This document shows positions 32,100 to 41,268 of a stretch of DNA of 49,740 nt, in pieces. Position 1 is the stretch's first letter, and each line of letters starts with the position of its first letter. Made by a program: the position numbers and the translations under genes. The DNA is from Kribbella antibiotica (GTDB lineage Bacteria; Actinomycetota; Actinomycetes; Propionibacteriales; Kribbellaceae): contig NZ_SMKX01000054.1 in the NCBI RefSeq assembly GCF_004349055.1, forward strand, positions 1-49,740, given 5' to 3'. The notes beneath the pieces were generated by a model. The model ran no database searches and was not told the DNA's origin. It saw nothing but the letters and a program-made list of their open reading frames with translations.

Positions 32100-34820
32100 A
32101 TGGAGCCGTTGCGCGGGCGTTCGGAGGAGCTCGGGCGACTGCTTGAGGGGCTGAGGGCAGCAGAGGCCGGTACGGCGTCGCTGGCGGTTGTGACTGGGGA
32201 GCCGGGGCTGGGGAAGTCGGCGCTGGTTGCTGCGGCGGTTGAGCAGGCGGAGCGGCAGGGGTTCTTGGTTGCGCTGGCCACGGCTCAGCAGACCGATGAC
32301 ATCAGTCCGCTGTCGTCGCTTGCACCGGCGCTGCGAGCCGGACGCGAGCCGCTCATCGACACCGAGCACTTCATGGAGCTCGCCACTCTCAACACCCAGC
32401 CGCTGTGGCTGGCTGAGCGGGTGGCCGATCTGGTGGGTCGGCGGCTCGACGGGACCAAGGCGCTGATCGTGCTGGACGATGCGCAGTGGTCGGATCCGCT
32501 GTCCGCATTCGCTCTGCGGGTCATGGTCGCCCGGCTCTCAGGTCATCAACTGCTGTGGCTGGTCGCTACTCGGCCTGCGCCCGGCGGCGTGGTGGACCAG
32601 ATCGTCAACGCGGTCCGCGCCCAAGTCCCGGTGCACGCCATCGAGCTGGCGCCGCTCACCGCCGACGCAATCCAGGACATCGCGAAGGACCGGCTGAACG
32701 GTCCCGTGGAGCCGGGGCTCGCTCGCCAGTTGGCTGATGTCCAGGGCAGCCCGTTCCTGGCTGAGCAGTTGATCGCGGGGCTCTACCTGGACGCCCCCGG
32801 GCCAGGGCAGGGAGGTGACGGGCCAGGGTCGAATGGTGGGCGGCTAGGTGGCGCCGGGCCGAGTGGTGGTGGCTTGGCGCCGGTTGGTCCGTTGTTGGCT
32901 GCTGGGCTTCCGGCAGGGCCGCTGGCGCCTGGGTTGGTTGAGGGGGTGCGGCGGCGGAGTAGTGGGTTGTCAGAAGCGGCTCGGACGCTTGTTCGGACTG
33001 CAGCGGTCTTCGGGAGTGAGTTCCGGCTTGAGGATGTGGCTGCACTCATGGCTGAACCAGTGGCCAAGCTGGCGACCGCGTTGGACGAGGCCATCCAAGC
33101 GGGTCTGCTCGTCGATGCCGGGTCGGCATTGCGGTTCCAGCACGAGCTGCTGCGCTCCGCGACGCTGGCCGACGTACCACCGTCTGCACAGCGGGCTCTG
33201 CACGGCGCAATCGCTACCCAGCTGATCGCCGCCGGCCGAGGCGCGGCTGTGGCCGCACCACACGTGCTGGCGGTCGCACAGCCCGGTGACACCGCGGCGG
33301 TCGGCACTCTGCGGCAGGCGGCGCAGGAGCTGCTCGCCACCATGTCGACGACAGCGGCCGAGGTCATCCAGCACGCGTTCGACCTAACCGGTGTTGACGA
33401 CCCGCTGCGGGCCGAGGTCGGCGTCGACGTGGTCGCCGTCCTGCTCACGGCCTACCAGTACGACCGGGCGAAGGCCTTCGCCGACGACCTCCTCAGCGGT
33501 ACGGCGCTCTACCACGGACCGGTCACCCCAGACCTGCGCGCGTCCATCCGCCTGCTCCTGGCGCCACGTCAGTGGGTCGCGGGCCGACTGGAGCGGCAGG
33601 ATCTGTTTGCGCCGGGCGCGGCCCCACACCTGACCGAGCGTCTGACCGCCTACCGCGCGCTGCTGAGCCCAGACGAAGTGCCACCCGCAGACCTGCTGGC
33701 CCGCATGACTGATCCGGTCGCCCGCGCGATCGTCTTGGCGGCGGCAGGCGAGACTGCGCGAGCCGAGGGCCGCTACGCCGCAGCTCGTGACTTTTACGTC
33801 GAGGCTCGCCAAACAGCACCCGACCTGGGCAGTCTCCCAAACACACGACTCGAGGTAGGCGAGCTCTACTGCCGGGCCGAGGCCGACGAGCTCCTCGACG
33901 CACTGACCCGCAGCCGTGAGCTCATGACCGCCGGTGACTGGCAGTCCGCTGCTCACCTGAGTGTTCTGCACGCCCGGCTCGAGCTTGCCGCCGGGAACCT
34001 CGAAGCGGCCGAGGAAGAGGCACGAACCGGACTGCGGTGGATGAACGAGTTCCACGACACCCGACTGGCCCCAGGCATGCACCAGGTGCTCGCTCTGATC
34101 GCGCTGTTGCGTAACCACCCCACGAAGGCTCGGGAGCTCACTGGAGCCGACCCGACCATCAACACGCTGCTGGCGATCGCCGACGGCGATGACAAGGCGG
34201 TGGCGCGGCTGCGCGACGTACCGCAGGGGTTTCCGGAGCGGATCGATCTGCTGGTGCGTGCGGACGCGGAAGACCTCCTGGCTGCGCAGGTGGCCGCCAG
34301 CCCGTCAACTGCCGCACTGGGCGCGCACGAGCTCGTCGCCGCAGGCAACGACCTGGAACGGCTGGCAGCGGCCACAGAGCAGCTCCGAACCACAGACCGG
34401 CCTCTTCTACGAGCCCTGGCCGAGGACCGCTATGGCCGGGCCGAGCTGGAGTCAGGTGATCGCGCAACTGGTGTAGCCACGCTGGAGCGAGCCCTGGAGT
34501 CGCTCACCACGCTGGGCGCCACCGCACCGGCCGCTCGGATTCAGGCGGTACTGCAAGCCGCCGGCGTACGGCGTCGTCGGTGGGCCGCCGTACCCGCTCG
34601 TGCTGAGGCTGGGTGGGAGGCACTCACCCCGATGGAGCGCCGCGTCGCGCTCCTGGTTGCGGAGGGCCACACCAACCGGTCAGCGGCCGAGGAGCTGGTC
34701 GTCTCGGCCAGCACGGTCGGTACCCACCTGCGGTCGGTCTTCGGCAAGCTCGAGGTGAATTCACGGGTCCAGCTGACCCGTCTGGTGCTGGAGCGGTTCG
34801 CACCTCACCCGAACGCATGA
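32100..34820 (+). CDS. Large ATP-binding LuxR-family (LAL) transcriptional regulator
   Basis: 906-residue regulator. An N-terminal AAA/STAND ATPase has Walker A TGEPGLGKSA (about 33-42) and Walker B KALIVLDDAQWSDP. The long middle part consists of helical TPR-like repeats. The C-terminal LuxR helix-turn-helix is intact (LTPMERRVALLVAEGHTNRSAAEELVVSASTVGTHLRSVFGKLEV, about 842-886). A Gly/Pro-rich low-complexity insert (about residues 233-280, GPGQGGDGPGSNGG and so on) interrupts the ATPase. LAL proteins usually activate sugar or secondary-metabolite genes; the target here is unknown. The ATG at 32100 fits a leaderless start behind the repeat cluster. Confidence 0.9.
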   Translation: MEPLRGRSEELGRLLEGLRAAEAGTASLAVVTGEPGLGKSALVAAAVEQAERQGFLVALATAQQTDDISPLSSLAPALRAGREPLIDTEHFMELATLNTQPLWLAERVADLVGRRLDGTKALIVLDDAQWSDPLSAFALRVMVARLSGHQLLWLVATRPAPGGVVDQIVNAVRAQVPVHAIELAPLTADAIQDIAKDRLNGPVEPGLARQLADVQGSPFLAEQLIAGLYLDAPGPGQGGDGPGSNGGRLGGAGPSGGGLAPVGPLLAAGLPAGPLAPGLVEGVRRRSSGLSEAARTLVRTAAVFGSEFRLEDVAALMAEPVAKLATALDEAIQAGLLVDAGSALRFQHELLRSATLADVPPSAQRALHGAIATQLIAAGRGAAVAAPHVLAVAQPGDTAAVGTLRQAAQELLATMSTTAAEVIQHAFDLTGVDDPLRAEVGVDVVAVLLTAYQYDRAKAFADDLLSGTALYHGPVTPDLRASIRLLLAPRQWVAGRLERQDLFAPGAAPHLTERLTAYRALLSPDEVPPADLLARMTDPVARAIVLAAAGETARAEGRYAAARDFYVEARQTAPDLGSLPNTRLEVGELYCRAEADELLDALTRSRELMTAGDWQSAAHLSVLHARLELAAGNLEAAEEEARTGLRWMNEFHDTRLAPGMHQVLALIALLRNHPTKARELTGADPTINTLLAIADGDDKAVARLRDVPQGFPERIDLLVRADAEDLLAAQVAASPSTAALGAHELVAAGNDLERLAAATEQLRTTDRPLLRALAEDRYGRAELESGDRATGVATLERALESLTTLGATAPAARIQAVLQAAGVRRRRWAAVPARAEAGWEALTPMERRVALLVAEGHTNRSAAEELVVSASTVGTHLRSVFGKLEVNSRVQLTRLVLERFAPHPNA

Positions 34821-34954
34821 GTTCTGGGCACCGGCACCTCAGCAGGCCTCATGCGGTCGCCAGGAGTTCAGATGATCGGTCGATCCGGCGGAGCGCCTAC
34901 TCGCGGCAATCTTCAGTCATCAGCCACTGAAGCTACTGAAGGAGTGCGAGTCAG

Positions 34955-35671
34955 ATGACCGACAAGACCCCCACCGTCGTCCTGGTCCACGGAGCGTTCG
35001 CAGAGAACTCGTCCTGGACCGGTGTGATCACCGAGCTCACCAGCCGCGGGATCCCGGCAGTGGCACTGTCCAACGAGCTGCACGGCCCTGCCTACGACGC
35101 CGGCCGGATCGCCGCTCAGGTCCGGGAGATCGACGGCCCGGTCGTCCTGGTTGGCCACTCGTACGGCGGCGCGGTGATCACCAACGTCGCGAACGACGCC
35201 GACAACGTCACCGCCCTCGTGTACGTCGCCGCCTTCACCCCCGACGAGGGTGAGAGCCTGCAGGACCTGCTGGGCAGCTTCCCCGCCAACGACTTCGGCT
35301 CCGGACTGGTCCCGCACCAGCTCCCGACCGGTGACGGCGGCGAGGAGACCTTCCTCAGCATCGACCAGGCCAAGTTCCACCAGCTGTTCGCAGCAGACGT
35401 CGCAGACGCCGAGCTGCTGGCCCGCACCCAGCGTCCGATCGCCGCTGCGGCCTTCGAGGAGAAGTCCGGCCCGGCGAGCTGGAAGCGGCTTCCCGTCTAC
35501 CAGCTGATTGCCACTGGAGACCAGGCCATCCACCCGGAGGGCCAGCGCACCATGGCGGCCCGCGCCAAGGCCACCACGATCGAGGTCGACGGCTCGCACG
35601 CAGTCGCCGTCTCGCAGCCCCAGGCCGTTGCCGCCTTCATCGCGACCGCAGTCGAGGGTGGTGCGAAGTAA
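34955..35671 (+). CDS. Alpha/beta hydrolase, cytosolic copy
   Basis: 238-residue alpha/beta hydrolase: VVLVHGAF (oxyanion turn), VGHSYGGAVITN (nucleophile Ser), ATGDQAIHP (acid) and DGSHAVAVSQP (catalytic His). It has no signal peptide. AGGAG lies about 11 bases before the ATG. Its stop overlaps the next gene (TAATG), which encodes a paralogue with a signal peptide. The short DUF-like family with this pattern includes esterases and many uncharacterised enzymes. Confidence 0.87.
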   Translation: MTDKTPTVVLVHGAFAENSSWTGVITELTSRGIPAVALSNELHGPAYDAGRIAAQVREIDGPVVLVGHSYGGAVITNVANDADNVTALVYVAAFTPDEGESLQDLLGSFPANDFGSGLVPHQLPTGDGGEETFLSIDQAKFHQLFAADVADAELLARTQRPIAAAAFEEKSGPASWKRLPVYQLIATGDQAIHPEGQRTMAARAKATTIEVDGSHAVAVSQPQAVAAFIATAVEGGAK

Positions 35672-36450
35672 TGCGCATCCGTCGCCTCACCGCAGCCGTC
35701 GCCACTGTCCTGCTGACCGTCACCGGCGCCACCACTGCCGCCGCGACCCACCAGCCGAAGCCCAAGCCCACCATCGTCCTCGTGCACGGCGCGTTCGCCG
35801 ACGCCGGCAGCTGGTCCGAGGTCACCAAGAAGCTCCAGCGAGACGGCTACACCGTCGTCTCCCCCGCCGTACCGCTGCGCAGCGTCGCCACCGACACGGC
35901 GTACCTGAACGGCGTCCTCGCCGGCATCCCCGGCCCGAAGGTCCTCGTCGGACACTCGTACGGCGGCGCTGTGATCACTGAGCTCGCCGGAGCGGCCGAT
36001 GTGAAGTCGCTGGTCTACGTAGCGGCCTTCATCCCGCAGGCCGGTGAGACACTCGGCGCACTGAACTCGCAGTTCCCCGGAAGCGAGATCGGACCGGACA
36101 CCACCAACGCCATCACCTACCCGGGTGGGGTCGACCTGGTCATGAAGCCGGATGCGTTCCGGTGGGTCTTCGCCGCTGACCTGCCCACCCGCCAGGCCGC
36201 CGTACTGGCCTCGTCGCAGCGGCCGGTCTCCGCGTCGGTCTTCACCGAGACCATCCTGAAGAGCGCACCGGCCGGGCTGCCGAAGTACGCCGTCATTCCG
36301 GGCAAGGACCGCGCTATCGCCCCGGCGGCCGAGCAGTTCATGGCCAAGCGGGCCGGAGCGAAGATCGTCAACGCACCTGGCGCCTCACACCTCGTGATGC
36401 TCTCGGAGCCGTCGCTGGTCACGCGCACCATCGAGCAAGCCGCTCGCTGA
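35671..36450 (+). CDS. Alpha/beta hydrolase, exported copy
   Basis: 259-residue paralogue of the preceding gene. A signal peptide (about residues 1-25, RIRRLTAAVATVLLTVTGATTAAA) is followed by the same fold: IVLVHGAF, VGHSYGGAVITE, PGKDRAIAP and GASHLVMLSEP. No lipobox is seen, so the protein is probably secreted or processed by signal peptidase I. The tandem overlap (TAATG) indicates a local duplication followed by acquisition or loss of the export signal. The two enzymes may act on the same substrate on opposite sides of the membrane (inference). Confidence 0.88.
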   Translation: MRIRRLTAAVATVLLTVTGATTAAATHQPKPKPTIVLVHGAFADAGSWSEVTKKLQRDGYTVVSPAVPLRSVATDTAYLNGVLAGIPGPKVLVGHSYGGAVITELAGAADVKSLVYVAAFIPQAGETLGALNSQFPGSEIGPDTTNAITYPGGVDLVMKPDAFRWVFAADLPTRQAAVLASSQRPVSASVFTETILKSAPAGLPKYAVIPGKDRAIAPAAEQFMAKRAGAKIVNAPGASHLVMLSEPSLVTRTIEQAAR

Positions 36451-36457
36451 GTCACCT

Positions 36458-36495
36458 GTCGGCCGGGCCACCCCTCACCGGGTGGACCGGCCGAC
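36458..36495. terminator. Bidirectional hairpin terminator
   Basis: GTCGGCCGG/CCGGCCGAC (9 bp) and CCACCC/GGGTGG (6 bp), separated by one mismatch, form a long stem with a 6-base loop between convergent genes. The end of the phosphotransferase gene lies inside the stem. Confidence 0.8.
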
Positions 36496-37338
36496 GACGC
36501 GTTCCAGGGCCAGCTCCCCCGCAGCCCGCCAGGTCGGCTTGCCTCCCCGCAGGCCCCGCTCGCCGTTGACCGCCATGGCCAGTACGAACATCGCCTTGAT
36601 CGCGGCGTGGCCTCGGGCCCGCCGGAAGGTCGCGTCATCCATCGGGTAGGCCTCGAAGAACCGCTTGGCGGCAGCATCTGGCAACAGCGTCCAGGCGGCG
36701 GAGATGTCGATCGCCGGGTCGCCGCTCCCCAGGTCCTCGAAGTCGATCACCCCAGCCAACCGCCCGTCGGCGACCACGATGTTCGCCGGGTGCAGGTCCG
36801 TGTGTACGACCACCGGCGGCCCGTCCCACGCCGGTGCGGCGACGGCGTCTGCCCAGATCTCGCGTACGTCGTCTCCCGGCGCCACGCTCTCGGAGAAGTG
36901 CTCGATGTCGCTCAGCCGCAGCGGTCCGGTCCGATAGCTCACCGGTACGCCGTCTGGTGCGGGCTGATGCAGTGCGCGCAGGAACGTCGCCAGAGTCGTA
37001 CCCGACTCATCCGCGGTGATGAACTCCCGGTCCGCCGGCTCACCGGGCACCCACTGGGTGATCAGCCACGGGTTGGGAAACCGCTCCGACGGCGCACCCC
37101 GCCGTACCGGTCTCGGCACTGGTAGCGGGAGCCGGTCAGCCAGCACCGGGAGCCACCGGTACTCGACCGCCTGCAGCTGCGCTGCGTTCTCGAACCGGGG
37201 CAGCCGAACCGCCAGCTCATCCCCCAGGCGCCACATCTGATTGCCCCAGCCGCCAATGACTTCGCGCAACGGCAGCTCGGCCAGGTCGGGGTACTGGTCG
37301 CGGAGCAGGTTCCGGACGAGGTCCTCGGTGATCTCCAT
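36475..37338 (-). CDS. Aminoglycoside phosphotransferase (APH) family kinase-fold protein 2
   Basis: 287-residue kinase-fold protein with VVHTDLHPANIVV (catalytic loop, HTD in place of HGD) and VIDFEDLGSGDPAIDI (metal site). The nucleotide-binding region is GGWGNQMWRLGDELAVRLPR with the hinge ITQWVPGEP. It is only distantly related to the other APH-like gene at 29785. Many members with HTDLHP phosphorylate antibiotics or metabolites such as homoserine or choline; the substrate is unknown. It diverges from the FrnE-type gene, so the intergenic 58 bases carry both promoters. No ribosome binding site is evident. Confidence 0.85.
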   Translation of the reverse strand: MEITEDLVRNLLRDQYPDLAELPLREVIGGWGNQMWRLGDELAVRLPRFENAAQLQAVEYRWLPVLADRLPLPVPRPVRRGAPSERFPNPWLITQWVPGEPADREFITADESGTTLATFLRALHQPAPDGVPVSYRTGPLRLSDIEHFSESVAPGDDVREIWADAVAAPAWDGPPVVVHTDLHPANIVVADGRLAGVIDFEDLGSGDPAIDISAAWTLLPDAAAKRFFEAYPMDDATFRRARGHAAIKAMFVLAMAVNGERGLRGGKPTWRAAGELALERVVGRSTR

Positions 37339-37360
37339 GTGGCGTCAGACGCATCACACC

Positions 37361-37390
37361 GGGAATGGGTTCGGACCAGGACGGGTTCTC
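37361..37390 (+). promoter_or_regulatory. SigR-type promoter GGGAAT-N18-GTT before FrnE-type gene
   Basis: GGGAAT (37361-37366) and GTT (37385-37387) are exactly 18 bases apart. The -10 hexamer GTTCTC is followed by 6 bases and the ATG at 37397, the same leaderless geometry as at sigR. Confidence 0.82.
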
Positions 37391-37396
37391 CAGAGC

Positions 37397-38101
37397 ATGC
37401 GTATTGATGTCTGGTCCGATGTCGTCTGTCCGTGGTGCTACATCGGCAAGCGCCGCCTCGAGCAGGCTCTGGCCCAGAGCGGAGACACCGCCGAGATCGT
37501 CTGGCACAGCTTCCAGCTGGACCCGTCCTCGACGAACGACGACCCGCGGGATCTGCCGACCCGGCTGGGCGAGAAGTACGGCCGCGACCGCGCGTGGGGT
37601 CTGCAGGCGAACGAGCAGGTGACCGCAGTGGCGGCTGAGCTCGGTCTGGAGTACCACCTGGACCAGGCGAAGTCGGTCAACACGGTGGACGCGCACCGGC
37701 TGCTGCATCTGGCCCTCGAGTCCGGCACGGACATCCAGGGCCAGCTGAAGGAACGGTTGCTGAAGGCGTACTTCACCGACGGCCTCCCGGTCGGCGACCA
37801 CGCCACTCTGACCAACCTGGCGACCGAGGTGGGTCTCCCGGCCGACCGAGTGGCCGAGGTGCTCGCCGGAAGCGAGTACGCCGACGAGGTGGCCGCCGAC
37901 CAGGCACAAGCCCTCGCGTACGGCGCCAACGGCGTACCGTTCTTCGTCATCGACGAGAAGTACGGCGTGAGCGGTGCGCAGCCGACGGAGGTGTTCGCCG
38001 AGGCGCTGCAGCGTGCGAACGCGGACCGCAAGCCGGTGACGCTGATCAGTTCGCCCAACGCGACCGACGCCACCTGTGGTCCGGACGGCTGCCCGATCTG
38101 A
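37397..38101 (+). CDS. DsbA-family thiol oxidoreductase, FrnE-type
   Basis: 234-residue cytosolic thioredoxin-fold protein with the redox motif Cys11-Pro-Trp-Cys14 (SDVVCPWCYIGKRR), the helical insertion typical of FrnE/2-hydroxychromene isomerase relatives, and the cis-Pro loop GVPFFVIDE. No signal peptide is present. A C-terminal pair of cysteines (ATCGPDGCPI) may form a second redox site. Start ATG 37397 is fixed by an exact SigR promoter upstream, giving a leaderless transcript and placing the gene in the thiol-stress regulon, which suits a disulfide-handling enzyme. The earlier in-frame start at 37241 would lie in the divergent gene. Confidence 0.92.
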   Translation: MRIDVWSDVVCPWCYIGKRRLEQALAQSGDTAEIVWHSFQLDPSSTNDDPRDLPTRLGEKYGRDRAWGLQANEQVTAVAAELGLEYHLDQAKSVNTVDAHRLLHLALESGTDIQGQLKERLLKAYFTDGLPVGDHATLTNLATEVGLPADRVAEVLAGSEYADEVAADQAQALAYGANGVPFFVIDEKYGVSGAQPTEVFAEALQRANADRKPVTLISSPNATDATCGPDGCPI

Positions 38102-38153
38102 GGTTAGGGCCGGGGTACCGGGTGCATCACAACCCGTGGTGTATGAAGGAGGC

Positions 38154-38732
38154 ATGACTGTCGTGCGTGCACTGGCCAGGCCGTTGTTGTCCGCCATTTT
38201 CGTCGCTCAGGGTGTGAGCTCGGTTCGCAACCCTGACCCGTTCGTGGCCAAGGCGCAGCCCGTGACCGACCGGTTGGTTCCGCTGCTGAAGAAGGCAGCC
38301 CCGCCGCAGATCGGTGACCGCATCCCGGAGTCGACAGCCAGCCTGATCCGGCTGAACGGTGCCGCCCAGGTGCTCGCCGGGCTCGCACTGGCCACGGGCA
38401 AGGGTCGCCGCCTCGGTGCGACCGTGCTCGCTGCATCGCTGGTGCCGACGACTCTGGCGGCGCATGCGTTCTGGCAGGAGGACGACAAGGAAGCCAAGGC
38501 CCTGCAGCGCTACCAGTTCATGAAGAACCTGGGTCTCCTCGGCGGTCTGCTGCTCGCAGCGGTCGACACCGAGGGCAAGCCGGGTGTGGCCTGGCGGGCA
38601 AGCCATGGCGCCAAGGCAGCGAAGCGGGAGACCAAGCGCGGCGCCAAAGCGGCCAAGCGCGAGGCACGTCAGCTGACCCGCGACGCCAAGGCAGCGGCCC
38701 GACTCGCGAAGGCCGAATTGCACCTCGGCTGA
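38154..38732 (+). CDS. DoxX family membrane protein
   Basis: 192 residues. LARPLLSAIFVAQGVSSVRNP, SLIRLNGAAQVLAGLALATG and NLGLLGGLLLAAVD are DoxX hallmarks, giving four membrane helices, followed by a Lys/Arg/Ala-rich cytosolic tail of about 50 residues (repeats of GAKAAKRE) that may form a coiled helix. AAGGAGG lies only one base before ATG 38154. GTG 38163, 10 bases away, is an alternative start; TATGAA 6 bases before the ATG would also suit a leaderless start. In mycobacteria DoxX works with SodA and SseA in thiol stress; the SigR-controlled gene just upstream fits such a role (inference). Confidence 0.85.
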   Translation: MTVVRALARPLLSAIFVAQGVSSVRNPDPFVAKAQPVTDRLVPLLKKAAPPQIGDRIPESTASLIRLNGAAQVLAGLALATGKGRRLGATVLAASLVPTTLAAHAFWQEDDKEAKALQRYQFMKNLGLLGGLLLAAVDTEGKPGVAWRASHGAKAAKRETKRGAKAAKREARQLTRDAKAAARLAKAELHLG

Positions 38733-38745
38733 CCTACCGCGGCCC

Positions 38746-38751
38746 TAGTGT
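38746..38751 (+). promoter_or_regulatory. -10 hexamer TAGTGT (leaderless start)
   Basis: TAGTGT is followed by 6 bases and the GTG at 38758. Confidence 0.5.
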
Positions 38752-38757
38752 GGCCGT

Positions 38758-39948
38758 GTGCCTACCTACAGTGACGACGGGCAGTGGTGGTGGGACGGGC
38801 GCTCCTGGCAGCCCGTAACCCAGCAGCCGCCGCAACAGCAGTACGCCGCTGCCCCTCAGCCGCAACAGCAGTACCCGTATCCGCAGCAGCAGGGCCCCGG
38901 GCAGGCGCCGTACCAGCCGCAAGGCTTCTACCAGCCGCCCAAGAAAAGCCGCGGCCCGCTGATCGTCGCTGGAGCCGTGGCACTTGTGCTCGTCATCGCT
39001 GTCGGCGGTGTGGTGGTCTGGAAGAACACCGGCTCCGACGACAGCAGCGGTGGCGGCACGACAGCAGGTGCACCGCCCAAGGACGCCAAGGTCATCGAGC
39101 CCGGCCAGCCGGTCACTGAGCAGGCTCTGAGCGAGGTGAACGCCCAGGCGTTCCACGAGAGTGTCATGAAGCGTCAGATGACCACTCCGATCGGCCGGCT
39201 GAAGACGGCGGTCTTCGAGAACGCGCAGGAGTTCACCGGCCGCTCGTCGTTCTACGTGATCACCGACATGGCGGTCGACCGCAAGTCCGGCGCCTACTAC
39301 TACGCCAAGAGCGCGCTGGACGGCCCGAACGACGACGATCCGGGCAACAACCTGTGCATGGGCGCCGAAGAGTGGCGCTGGTCGAGCTTCAGCAAGGCGT
39401 GGGGGCCGACCAGGTCGGCCGGTATGGACTGCAAGCGGATACCGTTCCAGGGCGGCAGCGACGCGATCGTCTCCACCGGGCTGAACGCGGAGCAGGCCGA
39501 CAAGGTCGTCGCCTACTTCCGCAGCAACAAGGGCTTCGTGAACGCCGCTCAGCCGACGCTGCTCACTGCCGGCGGGAAGACCTACGTCCGGCAGGTGGTC
39601 GACTTCAAGCCGATGGTGCTGTCCGACGACAACTACTGGGGTTCCGCACTCCTGATGTGGGGACTGCGCGAGGTCGGCATCAACCCGGCCGACTGGCGCT
39701 GGTCGAACCCGTTCAACCTGTCCGAGGGCATCCACATGGTCTATTACCTCGACACCGCCAGCCTGCTACCGGTCGGGGCCTTCCAGAGCGGTATCGACAC
39801 CCCCGCTCAGCACGGTGAGCCGGCGACCAAGCGGGAGACGGTTCAGGTGGTCAACTACAGCTACCCGGCAGCTCTGCCGAAGCCGACGGTCCCCAAAGGC
39901 CCCGGCACGCTGACGATCTCCCTCCCCGAAGGCTGGAAGGTCCCGTAG
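38758..39948 (+). CDS. Single-pass membrane protein with Gln/Pro-rich cytosolic N-terminus
   Basis: 396 residues. The N-terminal DGQWWWDGRSWQPV is the short Trp-rich motif common at the start of actinobacterial membrane proteins. A Gln/Pro/Tyr-rich stretch (to about 60) precedes one membrane helix (about 66-88). A roughly 300-residue extracytoplasmic domain follows, with two cysteines (LCMGAEEW, MDCKRIP) that may form a disulfide. I do not recognise that domain; its lipoprotein-like beta-rich look (LPVGAFQSGI) recalls LppX/LprG-type carriers, but this is weak. The GTG start is supported by a -10 hexamer 6 bases upstream. Confidence 0.75.
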   Translation: MPTYSDDGQWWWDGRSWQPVTQQPPQQQYAAAPQPQQQYPYPQQQGPGQAPYQPQGFYQPPKKSRGPLIVAGAVALVLVIAVGGVVVWKNTGSDDSSGGGTTAGAPPKDAKVIEPGQPVTEQALSEVNAQAFHESVMKRQMTTPIGRLKTAVFENAQEFTGRSSFYVITDMAVDRKSGAYYYAKSALDGPNDDDPGNNLCMGAEEWRWSSFSKAWGPTRSAGMDCKRIPFQGGSDAIVSTGLNAEQADKVVAYFRSNKGFVNAAQPTLLTAGGKTYVRQVVDFKPMVLSDDNYWGSALLMWGLREVGINPADWRWSNPFNLSEGIHMVYYLDTASLLPVGAFQSGIDTPAQHGEPATKRETVQVVNYSYPAALPKPTVPKGPGTLTISLPEGWKVP

Positions 39949-39996
39949 CCGCTATGCCCTAGGCTCAAGGTCAGGAAAACGAGCGTAGGGAGCGGG

Positions 39997-41268
39997 ATGA
40001 GTCAGGAGCAGGGCTGGGCGGCGCCACGGGCCGCAGGGGCGGTCAGCGGCCGGATCACTGTGCCGGGGTCGAAGTCGATCAGCAACCGTGCACTCATCCT
40101 CGCAGCGATCGCGGACGGCCCGTCGAACCTGACAGGTCTGCTCGCTGCTCGCGACACCACCCTGATGCGGACGGCGCTCACCTCGCTGGGCGTTGGCATC
40201 ACTGACAACGGCTCCACCGTCACAGTCACCCCGGGCTCGCTCAAGGGCCCGGCCAACGTGGACTGCGGTCTGGCTGGCACTGTGATGCGCTTCGTACCGC
40301 CCGTGGCCGCGCTGGCTGACGGCGTGGTCGCGTTCGACGGTGATGAGTACGCCCGGGAGCGCCCGATGGGTGTCATCCTCGATGCACTCCGCGCACTCGG
40401 CGTACAGATCGAGGACGGTGGCACTGGACGGATGCCGTACTCGGTGTCCGGCACCGGGGCGGTGCATGGCGGCATCGTCACGCTGGATGCGTCCGGATCG
40501 AGCCAGTTCGTCTCCGCGCTACTGCTGGCAGGCGCCCGGTACGACGAAGGTGTCGACATCCGTCATGACGGCAAGCCAGTGCCGTCGCAGCCGCACCTGG
40601 ACATGTCGGTGGGGATGCTGCGTGAGCGCGGCGTGCAGGTGGACGACTCGGAGCCGAACCGCTGGGTGGTTGCCCCAGGCCCCATTCGCGCGCTGGACGC
40701 AGCGATCGAGCCTGACCTGTCGAACGCAGCGCCGTTCCTGGCCGCAGCTGTCCTGACTGGTGGCGAGGTGACGGTGACCGGCTGGCCGGAGCACACCACG
40801 CAGCCCGGTGGGCAACTGCCCGAGATCTTCACCCGCTTCGGTGCAGAGGTGGTTCTGACCGCAGATGGGCTGACAGTGCGCGGCACCGGCCAGGTCAAGG
40901 GCTGTGACCTCGACCTGAGTGAGGTAGGCGAGCTCACCCCGGTCATCGCCGCAATCGCCGCCTTCGCGGACGGACCGTCATACCTGCGGGGCATCGGGCA
41001 TCTGCGCAACCACGAGACGGACCGGCTGGCCGCACTGGAGCAGGAGTTCAACGCACTGGGCGGTGACGTCACGCAGACGGCCGACGGGCTGGAGATCCGC
41101 CCGAAGCCCTTGCAGGGCGGGCTTTTCGCGACCTACCACGACCACCGGATGGCGCATGCGGCCGCTGTGGTCGGGCTGCTCGTCGACGGGCTGCTGATCG
41201 AGAACATCGGAACGACGGCGAAGACACTGCCGGAGTTCCCCGAACTCTGGTCGGGGCTCGTCGGCTGA
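39997..41268 (+). CDS. aroA: 3-phosphoshikimate 1-carboxyvinyltransferase (EPSP synthase)
   Basis: 423-residue enzyme of the shikimate pathway that joins phosphoenolpyruvate to shikimate-3-phosphate. Motifs: [19 protein letters not shown] near the N-terminus, the [11 protein letters not shown] region, [11 protein letters not shown], and the late [13 protein letters not shown] start at ATG 39997 has GGGAGCGGG just upstream. The stop overlaps rsgA (TGATG). The order aroA-rsgA is conserved with M. tuberculosis Rv3227-Rv3228. The glyphosate-site loop reads DCGLAGT, with Ala in place of the more usual GNAGT/GNSGT, which may affect inhibitor sensitivity (inference). Confidence 0.95.
   Translation: MSQEQGWAAPRAAGAVSGRITVPGSKSISNRALILAAIADGPSNLTGLLAARDTTLMRTALTSLGVGITDNGSTVTVTPGSLKGPANVDCGLAGTVMRFVPPVAALADGVVAFDGDEYARERPMGVILDALRALGVQIEDGGTGRMPYSVSGTGAVHGGIVTLDASGSSQFVSALLLAGARYDEGVDIRHDGKPVPSQPHLDMSVGMLRERGVQVDDSEPNRWVVAPGPIRALDAAIEPDLSNAAPFLAAAVLTGGEVTVTGWPEHTTQPGGQLPEIFTRFGAEVVLTADGLTVRGTGQVKGCDLDLSEVGELTPVIAAIAAFADGPSYLRGIGHLRNHETDRLAALEQEFNALGGDVTQTADGLEIRPKPLQGGLFATYHDHRMAHAAAVVGLLVDGLLIENIGTTAKTLPEFPELWSGLVG

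Noticed and set aside
29785..37338. Reading the two APH-like genes as antibiotic resistance genes
   Set aside because: The family is broad; neither shows substrate-specific motifs and neither lies in a mobile element, so only the family is called.
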